Shown: positions 8,861 to 18,675 of the stretch, one piece after another
Position numbering within the stretch: position 1 is the stretch's first letter
How the letters are laid out: each line of letters begins with the position of its first letter
Assembly (NCBI RefSeq): GCF_020283565.1
Contig: NC_060059.1
Location: 5,897,501 to 5,961,500 of the forward strand
DNA length: 64,000 nucleotides
Direction of reading: 5' to 3'
From: Trifolium pratense
Lineage: Eukaryota; Streptophyta; Magnoliopsida; Fabales; Fabaceae
The notes under the pieces: generated by a model
What the model was told of the DNA's origin: nothing
Seen by the model: the letters and a program-made list of their open reading frames with translations, nothing else
Database searches by the model: none
Translations under genes and position numbers: made by a program

Positions 8861-9883
8861 TCAATTTGAAGGGTTTGAAGTAGGAGGTGATCCTAAATTT
8901 GCAGAAGAACAACCCATAAACTGTAGCTCTTTCTTGTCAAATATTTCCAAAGAGAAATCCCTAATCATTTGTGGGGTTCCTGCAGAAGATGATGAAGCAG
9001 CAGAACAAGTAGTTGAAGTTGCTGAGTTCAAACAAGGAACCAAAGTAGATGAAGAATTAGCATTAGCAGAAGCATTTGAAGGTTGTTGATTTTGTTGCAT
9101 CATTTGCATAGCAGAAACATAATCAGAAATGGGTCTATTTTGCACATTGTAAAAAGGTGCTGCAGGAATAGCCCAAAACTGTGGTTGATTCATAGTTGAA
9201 TTTGGGAACATGAAAAATGGCCCAGTTTGATTAGACACACCATTACTCACCACAGGCCATAAAGGAACCAAACCACCACCACCACCATTTTCACCACCGT
9301 TCACGGCAGCGCCACAGTATGGTGTTTGAGCAATTGGTGCTAGTCCTGAACACATTGAAACTTGATCACTAACATCAACAAATTCACTGTTTGATGCTTT
9401 CTTCCTTCGTTTCCTCGGAGTATCTTCACCGTCCGGTCTCGCCGCCGATGTAGTAGGAATTTTCAGCGTGCCACCGACTGAAACAGCGATGGCTGGAACA
9501 GTTCCAGTGCCGGTGGCTTCAATGATTGCAGGTTCAGATTGTTCAAGCAACCACCGTATTGTTTCTCCGTCAGACTTGTGACCAAGCTCACGTGTCAGCT
9601 GAAAGATCCTCGCCGCGCAGGCTGCCGGTATTCTGATTCTCCGACCACGTCCCTCCACCTTCGTGTGACGGTCCTTTGATTGTCTCTTCTCCTTCGGCAC
9701 TGTCATTGTCATCGGCATCGGAACAACACCCACCGCAAGCGATTCTTGACGGTTATGATTATCAGTTTCCGTCAGTTCTTCTTTCATTACCGCCATCTCC
9801 GTCGTCTCTGACGGAGACATATCGGTACTCTGTGTGCCGTTTTCTTCGCTGAAACCAGCGCCGCCGTTAGGATTCACTTCCAT
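8861..9883 (-). CDS. Class I TCP transcription factor (TCP9/TCP19-like)
   Basis: A 340-aa nuclear DNA-binding protein. The TCP basic helix-loop-helix domain spans about residues 67-125: [20 protein letters not shown], then [20 protein letters not shown] and [20 protein letters not shown]. The basic region lacks the four-residue insertion of class II, so it is class I (PCF). The C-terminus has [17 protein letters not shown], which I know from the TCP9/TCP19 branch. Low-complexity Gly, Gln/Asn and Ser stretches lie between. I chose ATG at 9883 (MEVNPNGG) because a splice acceptor TTTTTTTTCAG lies directly in front of it; the frame open to 9976 would be intron. Class I TCPs generally regulate growth and proliferation genes through GTGGG-type sites. 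Single coding exon, intact. Confidence 0.93.
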   Translation of the reverse strand: MEVNPNGGAGFSEENGTQSTDMSPSETTEMAVMKEELTETDNHNRQESLAVGVVPMPMTMTVPKEKRQSKDRHTKVEGRGRRIRIPAACAARIFQLTRELGHKSDGETIRWLLEQSEPAIIEATGTGTVPAIAVSVGGTLKIPTTSAARPDGEDTPRKRRKKASNSEFVDVSDQVSMCSGLAPIAQTPYCGAAVNGGENGGGGGLVPLWPVVSNGVSNQTGPFFMFPNSTMNQPQFWAIPAAPFYNVQNRPISDYVSAMQMMQQNQQPSNASANANSSSTLVPCLNSATSTTCSAASSSSAGTPQMIRDFSLEIFDKKELQFMGCSSANLGSPPTSNPSN

Positions 9884-9884
9884 C

Positions 9885-9982
9885 CTGAAAAAAAATAAAT
9901 CAATAAAACAAAAATTCAAGAAAGACCCATTAAAGTATGATGAAAACCCATATGAGAAACATTGAAAAGATTTCAAATTTAC
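9885..9982 (-). other. Probable 5' UTR intron of the TCP gene
   Basis: Minus strand: donor GTAAAT begins at 9982 and acceptor TTTTTTTTCAG ends at 9885, one base before the ATG. The 98-bp AT-rich interval fits a short plant leader intron. Inferred from signals only. Confidence 0.5.
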
Positions 9983-10458
9983 GAAATTCAGAATCCTAAA
10001 AGAAAATTTTTAAAAAAAAAAAAAAATCAATTTTTTTGGGGCCTACTGTGTTTTTTTGCAGAGAGGCAGAGTTTCTGATGCGTTGACTGTATTTTGAAGC
10101 TTTGAGGCACTGCGAAAGATTAGAAAGACTAATTGAGAATTCAAAGAGGTTTATGTAAATAAAAAATAAATAAAAATACATAAACTGAGAGAAACAACAA
10201 ACCCTAACAATGGAGAAGAGCCCCACTTATCCGTGTGGAAGAGAGGGTCCCTCTGTTCTCTATTTATTTACAGAGTGAAATAGGATCAACGGCTGGATTT
10301 ACACTAGATGGACGGTTGGGATGGTGCCACACAGTCAAGTCTAGGTTTTACTACGATTATTACTATTTTCCATTTCAAAATATAAAAAAATCAAGTCCAC
10401 AGTCAATAGTGGTAGGTGTGTTGCTGGATAATAAGGAATGTTTTTAAGTTTTAAATTT

Positions 10459-10500
10459 TTACTATAATTCTCTGTCAAAAAAGAAAAATTACTATAATTC
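10459..10500 (+). repeat. Short poly(A)-tailed insertion with 12-bp duplication and an empty-site paralogue
   Basis: TTACTATAATTC at 10459-10470 is repeated at 10489-10500 around TCTGTC plus an A-rich tail (18 bases). The paralogous site in duplication copy 2 (about 11440-11460) has a single TTTACTAATAATTTC and no insert, which shows this is an insertion and not a deletion elsewhere. Confidence 0.8.
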
Positions 10501-11264
10501 CCTGAAAAAATGATACAAATAACCAATATTTTTAAAAAGATAAAATATTTTGTTAATAGACAAATGTTAGTAATTAGTTTGTTTGGAAGAGTAAAAACCT
10601 TAATACCATACGTTGATCCCCTCAATCTCGTTCATACAACTTGTTCGATTTTTGGACTTAAATCGTTAAACTATTTGTTAAAAGGTAAAAATTAATAGCT
10701 CAGTTCGTTAATTAGAGATCATTTTCCTTTTAAAATAAAATGAAGGAGATTTATATTCGGTTGTTATTTGACGTATGAAACATATAACTATTTCCTTTTT
10801 TTAATATAAAAATTAGGTATAATAGCGTGAATGTGAAGAATAGTATCACGAGTAGTTTGATAGGATTATGCAAAAGATAATTTTTTTTCTACAAGAGTTT
10901 TAATGTCACGTCATTTTCAAAGTTCAAATTTAAATATGATCAGACGTATTAATTTTAAATAATATATGATCAGACAAAAGTATAAGTATTTTTTAAAATT
11001 TGAAAATAGTTGGCTGAAGGAGGAAGACATTGGAGAGGTGGTGGCTGAAGGGTGGTATTAAGAGGAGGAGGTTGAAATTCTACACATACCATCCCATTGT
11101 GCAGATAAACTTCAAATTAAGAATCGTTAGATGGACAGTTAGGATGGTGCCACGCAATTAGGTCTAGGTTTTACTACGATTAATACTATTTTCCATTTCA
11201 AAATAAAAAAAAAAAAAAAAAAATCAAGTCCATAGTCAATAGTGGTAGGTGTGTTGCTGGATAA

Positions 11265-11415
11265 TACTTCGTCCGGTCACAATTATAAGCACAATTGCAC
11301 TTTTCAGATTCATTCGATAACTGATGTATTTGGACTATAATACAGTTCAAATACATCGGTTATTCAATGAATCTGAAAAGTGTAGTTTTTCTCATATTTG
11401 TGGCCGGGGGGAGTA
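11265..11415. mobile_element. Stowaway-like MITE with empty-site paralogue
   Basis: Element 11267-11413 (147 bp), with inverted ends CTTCGTCCGGTCAC and GTGGCCGGGGGGAG, flanked by TA on both sides. The interior is a near-palindrome (GCACTTTTCAGATTCATTC and its inverse). Duplication copy 1 has the uninterrupted sequence GGATAATAAGGAATG at the same point, so the TA target and the precise insertion are visible. Confidence 0.9.
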
Positions 11416-11758
11416 AGGAATGTTTTTATGTTTTTTAATTTTTACTAATAATTTCCTAAAAAAATGATAACAATAATCAATATTTTTAAAAAGAAATAAA
11501 ATATATTGTTAATAGACAAATGTTAGTAATTAATTTGTTCAGAGAGTAAAAATCTTAATAGAATATGTTGATCCAATAGCATACGTTGATCCTCCTCAAT
11601 TTCGTTCATACAACTAGTTCGGTTTAAGACCTAAATCGCTAAGCTAATTGTTAAAAGGCAAAAATTAATAGCACAATTCTAAAATTTGAGATCATTTTCC
11701 TTTTAAAATAAAATGAAGGTGATTTATATTCAATCGTTATTAATTTGATGTATGAAAC

Positions 11759-11790
11759 GATGATAATAATAATAATAATAATAATAATAT
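11759..11790. repeat. ATA/TAA microsatellite
   Basis: About nine tandem ATA units lie within duplication copy 2. Copy 1 has only a short ATATAACTA here, so the expansion came after the duplication. Confidence 0.85.
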
Positions 11791-11924
11791 CTTTTTTTAT
11801 TATAAAAATTAGGTATAATAGCGTGAACGTGAAGAATAGTATTACGAGTAGTATATTGATAAGATTATGCAAAAGATAAATTTTTTTCTATAAAAGTTTT
11901 AGCGTGATAACATTATCGGAGTTC

Positions 11925-12647
11925 TTAAGACAAAAAAAAACACTAATTAAACGATAAGTAACCTATAGTGTTTTGAAACTGAGAAAAAATGAATATGCAC
12001 AGTTAGTGTAAAATAATTTTACATTGTCAACCAATCACAACCATGTTTTTCGTCACGTCACTCTACTTAACCTCACTTCCTTGATATAACATGAAAGGTT
12101 GTAGCATTCTTATTGATTGAGTGTGTAAATCTTTTTTATTCTATCTGCTTATGTCCACTAAACTCTTTGAAATATTATTTTTTTTTTTAACATATAATTC
12201 ACCTATGAAACTAGATTATATCTTTCAATTATCGTTTTTTTACAAACTCACCAAAAAGATAGTCATTCAATTCTAAAGTATTATTTGATACAAAATAAAA
12301 AAATCAAATTATTAATTGTTCTTATTTATGTTATTTTATCACTTTCTTTTATATGTGTCTTTTTCATTTGGTCAAATTTCTCTTTTTATCATATTAATTG
12401 CCTGTATTGTAAAACAAAATGGAAAAATGCAAGATCTAACGATTGAAATTGGGTCGCGGCATATTCTTGCGTTTTGGTTCCTCACATATATCACCGCCGA
12501 ATAAAATATAGTTATTTTAAAAAAATATTTCAACCAAAAAAAAAATAGAAAAATAAAATAAAATTATTCTAACAAAAAAACTAGGCTAGTGGGGAATGGA
12601 GAAACCATTCCAATGACCATAGGCTCGTCCCTGGGATTAGGGATGAC
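11925..12647. other. Gene-free AT-rich region
   Basis: No supported gene. I see no terminal repeats or duplications of note. Probably decayed repeat sequence. Confidence 0.4.
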
Positions 12648-13298
12648 AAAAATAACCGTACTTATAGATATTTGCAGATAAAATTATCCACGGACACGGA
12701 ACAGATAGTTTAATGAATATCCGTAGATAAGATAAATGAACAAGATAAATAGATATTTCAATTACCCGATAGTTAATTGATACGGATGCAGATTTAATGG
12801 TATTCGTATCCACGGTATCCATACCGGTTAGTAAATAAAAAAATTATATAAATATTCTTAGTTATCAAATATAAAATAGCCTTTTTAATTCTTTAGAATT
12901 TTGTGATGAACTTTGTTTTGATTAGAAATAAAATGTATGAAGTTTTTTCTTAAGAGAAATGTATGGGTATTATTAAATTTTGGTGAAAAGAAGGAAAATA
13001 AATGTTTTTAAATTGAAAGTGAAATGTATGAATATTATTATGTGTTAATAAATTTTTTTTTGTTTCTTTAGAAATAAGATAAATAAATTTCAAGTAATTA
13101 AAATAATTTTTTTTTACAAGAATCAGAAATTCTTTTTTAAAAATTATTATCCATAGATATCTGTAAATATCGGCGAATACTTCAAAATCCGTGGATATCC
13201 ACACGGATATAGAGCGGATATAAATATCGAATTTATCTAACGGAGCGGACACAAATATCATACTATCCACCCGCACGGATATCTATTTACATCCCCAA
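12648..13298. mobile_element. hAT-like non-autonomous element (candidate)
   Basis: The ends are short inverted sequences GGGATGACAAAAATA and TATTTACATCCCC. Subterminal regions hold many GGATATCC/GGATAT motifs in opposite orientation, the same design as the GGTACC-rich element at 4894. I could not fix an 8-bp duplication, so the borders are uncertain by a few bases. No coding sequence inside. Confidence 0.55.
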
Positions 13299-13521
13299 TA
13301 GGGATATTGATGGGAGATTCCCAACATATTTCTTAATTGGAGTTTTTAATTTATTTTTTTTTTACGCAAGTTTTTCTATTATTAAGAATCAAATTTTACA
13401 TTTCATGAAACACATCTCACTTGCATCTCATACAATATGTCCGGTGTATAACCATATAAAATGCAATGTAGCTTCACATGACCACCTAACAATGTATATG
13501 CTATTCATAACTATTCGTTAT

Positions 13522-13992
13522 AAATATCTCGAATTTCTTTTTTAGTTCCTATAAAATATTTTAGCAAGTTTAATTTGATCCTCGAAAACATTTGACGTTT
13601 TAGTCCTTGTTTTCAACTAACTTGTTTATTTTTCACATCTTTAAACGAGTTTTTGTATTTATGTTCATAATATTATAAGAATCTCTCGTACAATTTTTTT
13701 AACAAAGATTAATGAATTTTTAAGCGCCAAAAACTTAAAAATTCATATTTAATTGACCACTTGTTTTAAAAAATTAATCCTTTTGCAAAAGATATTTCTA
13801 TAATTTATTAAACATGACTGTGGAAAAAAAATTCCAAATTTCGAATGATACACATTAGTTGATTTAAAAGTAGGTATCAAAAGTTATGACGAAAAATATT
13901 TCGGTGACCATAACTTGCTGAATTTTTTTATAGAGATTAAAAACAAAATTTGATATATTTATATGGACTAAAAAAAATATAAAAAATATCTT
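13522..13992. mobile_element. MULE-like MITE (candidate)
   Basis: Element about 13531-13983, with AT-rich inverted ends TTTTTTAGTTCCTATAAAATA and its counterpart ATATGGACTAAAAAAA. Flanks AAATATCTC (13522-13530) and AAATATCTT (13984-13992) match at 8 of 9. Interior phrases such as TTTAGTCCTTG are common in such repeats. No gene inside. Confidence 0.5.
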
Positions 13993-14507
13993 CAATCAAG
14001 CATTTGGTAGTGGTAGTGGTGTAGCAGGAAGGTGATCCTCTGATAAAGGAATCCAATTCAAGGGTTGTCTCTGATGGGCTAACATCGTATGGGACCTCTT
14101 ACTCGCAACTAAGGCCCTCTTGGTTGTTTCGAGTGTCAAATCGACCTTTGCTTTCTTATGTCTAGTCACATTAACTATTGCAAGACTAATATTGTGATCA
14201 CCCTATCTCTTATCTCCCGTAAAATAATCTTGATCGAAACATAGTTCACAAGTTAAGGTGTGAACCCTTTATTCACTCTCAAGAAAATATTTCGAATGGA
14301 ACATTGCATGAGTGAGTGATTAAAATATAAAAAAAAAAAAGATATTTCATTTTATAGAATGATACGATGTGTGTCTTTGATTGATCGATATTGTCATAAC
14401 CGCTCCAGTGGCCAATTAAAATATGGTATTGGACGGTGGCCAAATTTTTATAAGGTTCAATAGTTAAAGTGCAATCTGACCGCACTCTAAATAGCGAACT
14501 GTGTTTC
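13993..14507. other. Gene-free stretch with possible repeat remnants
   Basis: A less AT-rich segment (14010-14160) has no credible frame or family match that I recognise. Related sequence AGTGCG(A)AC..AAGCGAA appears near 14480 and again in the fold-back at 14690-14720. Confidence 0.3.
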
Positions 14508-14693
14508 AGTTCACATTCTAAGTAGCGAGTCACAATATTTTCTCAAACTCAACGTCTCCCGAATGAAAAAAATCCTGAAAAAAAGAGTTTACGTTCTATA
14601 ATGCGAACTCTTTTTTTCATTATATTTTTCATCTATGGGCGCAAACGTTGAGTTTGAGTAAAAAATATTGTCACTCACTACTTAGAGTGCGAA
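14508..14693. repeat. Inverted repeat, about 50-bp arms
   Basis: The left arm (14508-14555) runs AGTTCACATTCTAAGTAGCG, then AGTCACAATATTTTCTCAAA, then CTCAACGT. The right arm (14645-14693) is its inverse with a few changes and one 3-base insertion (ACGTTGAGTTTGAGTAAAAA, then ATATTGTCACTCACTACTTA). The loop is about 90 bp and has its own smaller pairing. Probably a decayed MITE. Confidence 0.6.
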
Positions 14694-16305
14694 CAGTGCT
14701 CGCATCCTAAAAAGCGAAGGATTAGATTGATAATTTGAAGGGGCACGTGAGATTTTTTAGGGGCGCGAAAAGTAAATCTCAAACATCAAAACTCGTTCTA
14801 AAGTGGACTTTGGGGCTGGCCCAAGTCCATAAGCCTCACACCCACGCCTGTCAGCCTTCTCAATCGTTATACCCAACCATCGAGCATCATCTTAGCCAAC
14901 ATTTTTCCTTGAGGTGAATGTGTCACTCTTATTTGAAATTTCTCGAAAGTGTGATCTGGAGCTTGCATTTTTGGGGACTTAGTATGATGATTTGATATCC
15001 TATATGATGATGTCATTGCAACGTTTGTTAGTACTTAGCATTTAGTAGTACTAGTATATAATGCGTTTGTTTGCATTCAACGTGTTTGAATAAAATTGCA
15101 AGAATTTAAACAATTTTAAGATATCAATGTCCAAGTCAAAAGAAGATGAACAAAGAATTAAGGGTATCATATCAAAGTCCAGTCAAATCCCTTATTGTAT
15201 GATTTTGTTAATATTGTATGATTTTGTTAATATTTATCCCTTAAAATTTACGAAATGACGATACCATTCAAACTTGGTTCTTTCTTAAGTTATTATTGTC
15301 TATTTTATATTTCTATACCGACATAACAGTTCCTTCATGTTTAAATTCCTACCTCTTGCAATGTGTCCAAGCCAGAAAGGGTTCTGAAATAAGTGTTTTA
15401 CATGTCTAAGTATGACCCAAATTATTTAAAAAATCGATTTTAAGTTCAATTGAAAACCTTTCAAATTCAAACAAAACATAGTTAAACATGAATTTGGTTG
15501 GTTGACGGGTCCATTCAAACGTTGAACAAATATGTGTTTAGTTGCATAATAACCATAGTTTTTCTGGACCGCCAATACAATATAACATTGATCTCATTGT
15601 GTTAATGAGCACGTTTTAGGACGAATTATTTGACAGAACTCTCGACTTTAATTCTTTGAGAAAAATAATTTGTGATCAGACTTTACTTACATTGTAACTG
15701 AATTTCGAATTACCGGGACCTCGTTCTCTTGAAAACCGGAAGATTAACACACACAAAAACTTGTATGCTTAGGAATAATAATAGTTGTGAACTAGCATAT
15801 TTATTATTTAGAAGGATAGTTATTATGGCTCTGGACCTATTCCATTTAAAACTTTGTCATGTACCAAAAATAGAGCTTGGTCACACACTATAACCAAACA
15901 ATATATCAACTACTTGTAGGTTCAAAGTTGCAATGCAATTCTCCCTTTAATATCTCATCAAACACAGTTAACCTTAACTATCATTACAGCACAGTTGCTC
16001 AATAATAGTGGTGGAACTTACACTTCTGTGACAAGTAAATATACATTTTAGTCCTTGAATTCGTAAGGATCAAGAGCAATCACCATCTTTAACTTAAGGG
16101 ACTAATTTGCTATTTCGTGAATTTGAGGACTAAGTTATTCTACTCTCATCAGGAAAATAAAGTTGATTACTTTACTAGGAGAATCAACATAAGATTTTCC
16201 TCTTGTTAAAAAACATTAAATTTTCATCCAAGTTCACATATTTTAGTATTGAAAACATTTTCTATAATCCAAAAATAAAGAAAAATAAATCAAATTTACA
16301 TACAA
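14694..16305. other. Gene-free region 3' of the MOCOS-like gene
   Basis: No supported coding region, element ends or RNA gene. A 19-base tandem repeat (ATTGTATGATTTTGTTAAT) lies at about 15194-15232. The right-hand part should include the 3' UTR of the minus-strand gene ending at 16306. Confidence 0.5.
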
Positions 16306-18270
16306 TTAAACTTCAATTGTTTTCTGATTAAGAGCAGTGTACCTCCACCTCTCCTTCTCCACAAAATCTGCATCAAGAAACCTAGCAACAAAAGTCCATA
16401 GTTTATACACATCTTCAAAATTAGCCAAGAAGCTTAATGCAGCAGTAACCACTGTCACTCCCAAATTATCTCTATCTTTCTTCTTATTCGCCGTTACTTT
16501 CTCGCCTTTCCCTTCTTTACTCTGCAGGACTCTTCCTTTCTCTTCTGAATACTTATCTGCAAACCAAATATGATGCAGAAATCCATAGCTGAGAGATATA
16601 TTATTTCTATCAGCAAGTTTCTGTACTAAAACAGGTTCAACTTTTTCACCTTTCCAATCATAAACATTGAAAGCCAAAGCAGGTCCTCTATCAAATCTTA
16701 TCTTAGGACCATAGATCTTTACTAAGGGAGCCCCTTCATCATTAGGATGCTTCAACTTCAGCAAGGAGTTCACTAACCAATTTATAAGGTACCTTCCTCT
16801 GTTGGTTACCTTTGTAAGTCCTAAAGAGTCCACTTGATCCAAACACCTGCATTCAATGTCAAAGCTTCCATTTTTACTATCTTCCACATTCTTAATTTGG
16901 TTTTTCTCAACTACCCTTTTTTCATCCACAGTTCCACAACCTTCAGGAGCTTTTAGTTCCTCAGATTGAACTCCTTTAACTTTAACAAATTGTGGAGTTT
17001 GCATCCTTCCAGAGAAAGAACTCATAGAAGATAATTCTTGTTCTTGTAAGATAGATGGTGATTTTTGATTAACTTCTACTTGATTGTTACTAGAAGAATC
17101 TTCTGATAGATTAAATAGACTACTTTCTGGTACAAGATTCACAATTCCAGCACAAGTGGATGGTTCAAGAAGTGAAATAGAAGATTTCTTGACGAAAAGG
17201 CAACCAAAACCAGATGGATTTTCTCCAAAAACTTTGTAGAAAGAACAAATAAGAAAATCTGGTTGAAATAGAGAGAGACCAAAACTGTCCATGTCTTTTG
17301 GTCCTAATGCACAAGCATCAATCAAAACATGCCATCCATTTTCTTGTGCTGTTCTCATCCATAGATAAGGATATCTTGCTCCTGTTACTCTTGAATGAAG
17401 AGGGAACACAAAAAGACCACTTTTTGTCTTTTTGTTCTTCTTCTTATTATTATCACTAACAATCATCTTCTTCAATTTTGTTGATTGAATTCTAAGTCTT
17501 GGCCATGAGAATTCTGCTGAAATGGATTTCGCTCCTCTTTTTTCTGAAGAACTAATCATTGCTTCCACTGCTTCACTCTCATAATCATAAACTGTCAAAA
17601 GTTTCTTACAAGATTGAAATGGATATGAATCTGCAACAAGTTTGAAAGCTGATGTTCTATTTGCTGTGAAAACCATGAAATAATCATTTTCAGAAATGTT
17701 AAGAAATTTCATTATCCTTCTCCTCATTGCAGACTCAAATTCTGACTCTTTCCCTCCATGTAGCAATAAAGTCTTCAAATTTCCAGTTTTGTAGGAAATA
17801 CTGAAAAATGGTATATCAGAATATTGTTGTGGAGATTGAAATGGTGTTGAAGTTGAAGGAGAAGAAGAAAGTTGAGTTTTTGAAGCATCATGTTGTTGAC
17901 GTTGATAATAGGAAAAAAGACCAATACCAATATAATCAAGACAAGATTGGTTTAAGAAAGAAAGATGATAATATTCTTTGGCTCTTAAACTGTCAATTTT
18001 CTCAGTCTCAGAGAATTGAGGATAAACTTTCATGAATTCAGTGAATGATTCATGAAGTGATGGAAGACATTCATGGTTAGTGAATTTGGTGTTTGGAAAT
18101 ATTGAGGATGATGTTGTTGTTGCAAAGGTTTGGCGACACTGTGAAGAACTGTTTCTGGGTTTGGTTGTATTGTTGAGAGATTGTTGTGATGAGTTGATGA
18201 ACAATAAGGTTGGACAACAACCTTGTGGACATACTTTAGTGACCTCTTTTTTGTTAAGTGATGAATGCAT
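16306..18270 (-). CDS. MOCOS-like PLP-dependent protein (molybdenum cofactor sulfurase-like)
   Basis: An intronless 654-aa protein of the aminotransferase class V fold, related to the N-terminal domain of molybdenum cofactor sulfurase. It belongs to the plant group usually named molybdenum cofactor sulfurase-like, which lacks the C-terminal MOSC domain. Visible landmarks: YHLSFLNQSCLDYIGIGLFS (about 100-120), ENDYFMVFTANRTSAFKLVA, VFPLHSRVTGARYPYLW, HVLIDACALGPKDMDSFGLS and FLICSFYKVFGENPSGFGCL. Lys346 in SFYKVFG is where MOCOS enzymes carry the PLP-binding lysine, so this copy could still bind cofactor. A Ser/Gln-rich insertion follows at about 380-470, then a conserved C-terminal part (GPALAFNVYDWKGEKVEPVL, SLSYGFLHHIWFADKY). 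An N-terminal CPQGCCPTLLF motif is present. The biochemical role of this group is not established. Frame intact. Confidence 0.88.
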   Translation of the reverse strand: MHSSLNKKEVTKVCPQGCCPTLLFINSSQQSLNNTTKPRNSSSQCRQTFATTTSSSIFPNTKFTNHECLPSLHESFTEFMKVYPQFSETEKIDSLRAKEYYHLSFLNQSCLDYIGIGLFSYYQRQQHDASKTQLSSSPSTSTPFQSPQQYSDIPFFSISYKTGNLKTLLLHGGKESEFESAMRRRIMKFLNISENDYFMVFTANRTSAFKLVADSYPFQSCKKLLTVYDYESEAVEAMISSSEKRGAKSISAEFSWPRLRIQSTKLKKMIVSDNNKKKNKKTKSGLFVFPLHSRVTGARYPYLWMRTAQENGWHVLIDACALGPKDMDSFGLSLFQPDFLICSFYKVFGENPSGFGCLFVKKSSISLLEPSTCAGIVNLVPESSLFNLSEDSSSNNQVEVNQKSPSILQEQELSSMSSFSGRMQTPQFVKVKGVQSEELKAPEGCGTVDEKRVVEKNQIKNVEDSKNGSFDIECRCLDQVDSLGLTKVTNRGRYLINWLVNSLLKLKHPNDEGAPLVKIYGPKIRFDRGPALAFNVYDWKGEKVEPVLVQKLADRNNISLSYGFLHHIWFADKYSEEKGRVLQSKEGKGEKVTANKKKDRDNLGVTVVTAALSFLANFEDVYKLWTFVARFLDADFVEKERWRYTALNQKTIEV

Positions 18271-18526
18271 TTTCTGTTTTGTTGTTTTGTTTTGTTTAGA
18301 CTCAAAGACAATTCTGTTTTTATATATCAGTTTGACTGTTTTTCTGTTGTTGGATTTATTGATACTTTCTGTTTGAGAAACTTACACACAGAATATTACA
18401 ACATATCCCTGTTTCAGTTGGTTTATATATTTACAAATGGCTTAAAAAACAATATCTTTGAGGCAAATTCTATGATACAAAAGTGATATATATTTTTTGT
18501 TTTGGTTTTCATCACCAGTATTCAGT

Positions 18527-18675
18527 CATAAGCCATTGGATCGTCTATGGTTCAGGGGTCAGTTCTGACATTAAGTGGTTTCAGCCCCCTCCCAATCGCA
18601 GTTGCGGGGATCAAACTGTTGTCCTCCCTACCAAGTTCAGCATCAATCGTCACTAGACCAACTAACGATTATGTT
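18527..18675 (+). repeat. Dispersed repeat, copy 1 (related to 57550-57710)
   Basis: It shares ordered landmarks with the copy near 57.6 kb: TGGATCGTCTA, ATGGTTCA, GACAT(T/C)AAG, TTTCA, CCCTC, CCTTCC-like then CCAAGTTCAG, and GACCAACTA. SINE-like or MITE-like in size; I found no tail or target duplication. Confidence 0.55.

Larger units (their letters stand above)
10305..11924. repeat. Tandem segmental duplication upstream of the TCP gene
   Basis: Copy 1 (about 10305-10925) and copy 2 (about 11128-11924) are direct repeats covering the same sequence in the same order. Landmarks are GGATGGTGCCAC, GTCTAGGTTTTACTACGATT, TAGTGGTAGGTGTGTTGCTG, TTCGTTCATACAACT and GGTATAATAGCGTGAA. They differ by point changes, by a 147-bp MITE in copy 2 and by a short tailed insertion in copy 1. 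Copy 1 lies in the presumed TCP promoter, so the duplication may have doubled upstream control sequence. Confidence 0.85.

Noticed and set aside
11651..11872. 73-codon frame with poly-isoleucine
   Set aside because: Translation of the ATA/TAA microsatellite.
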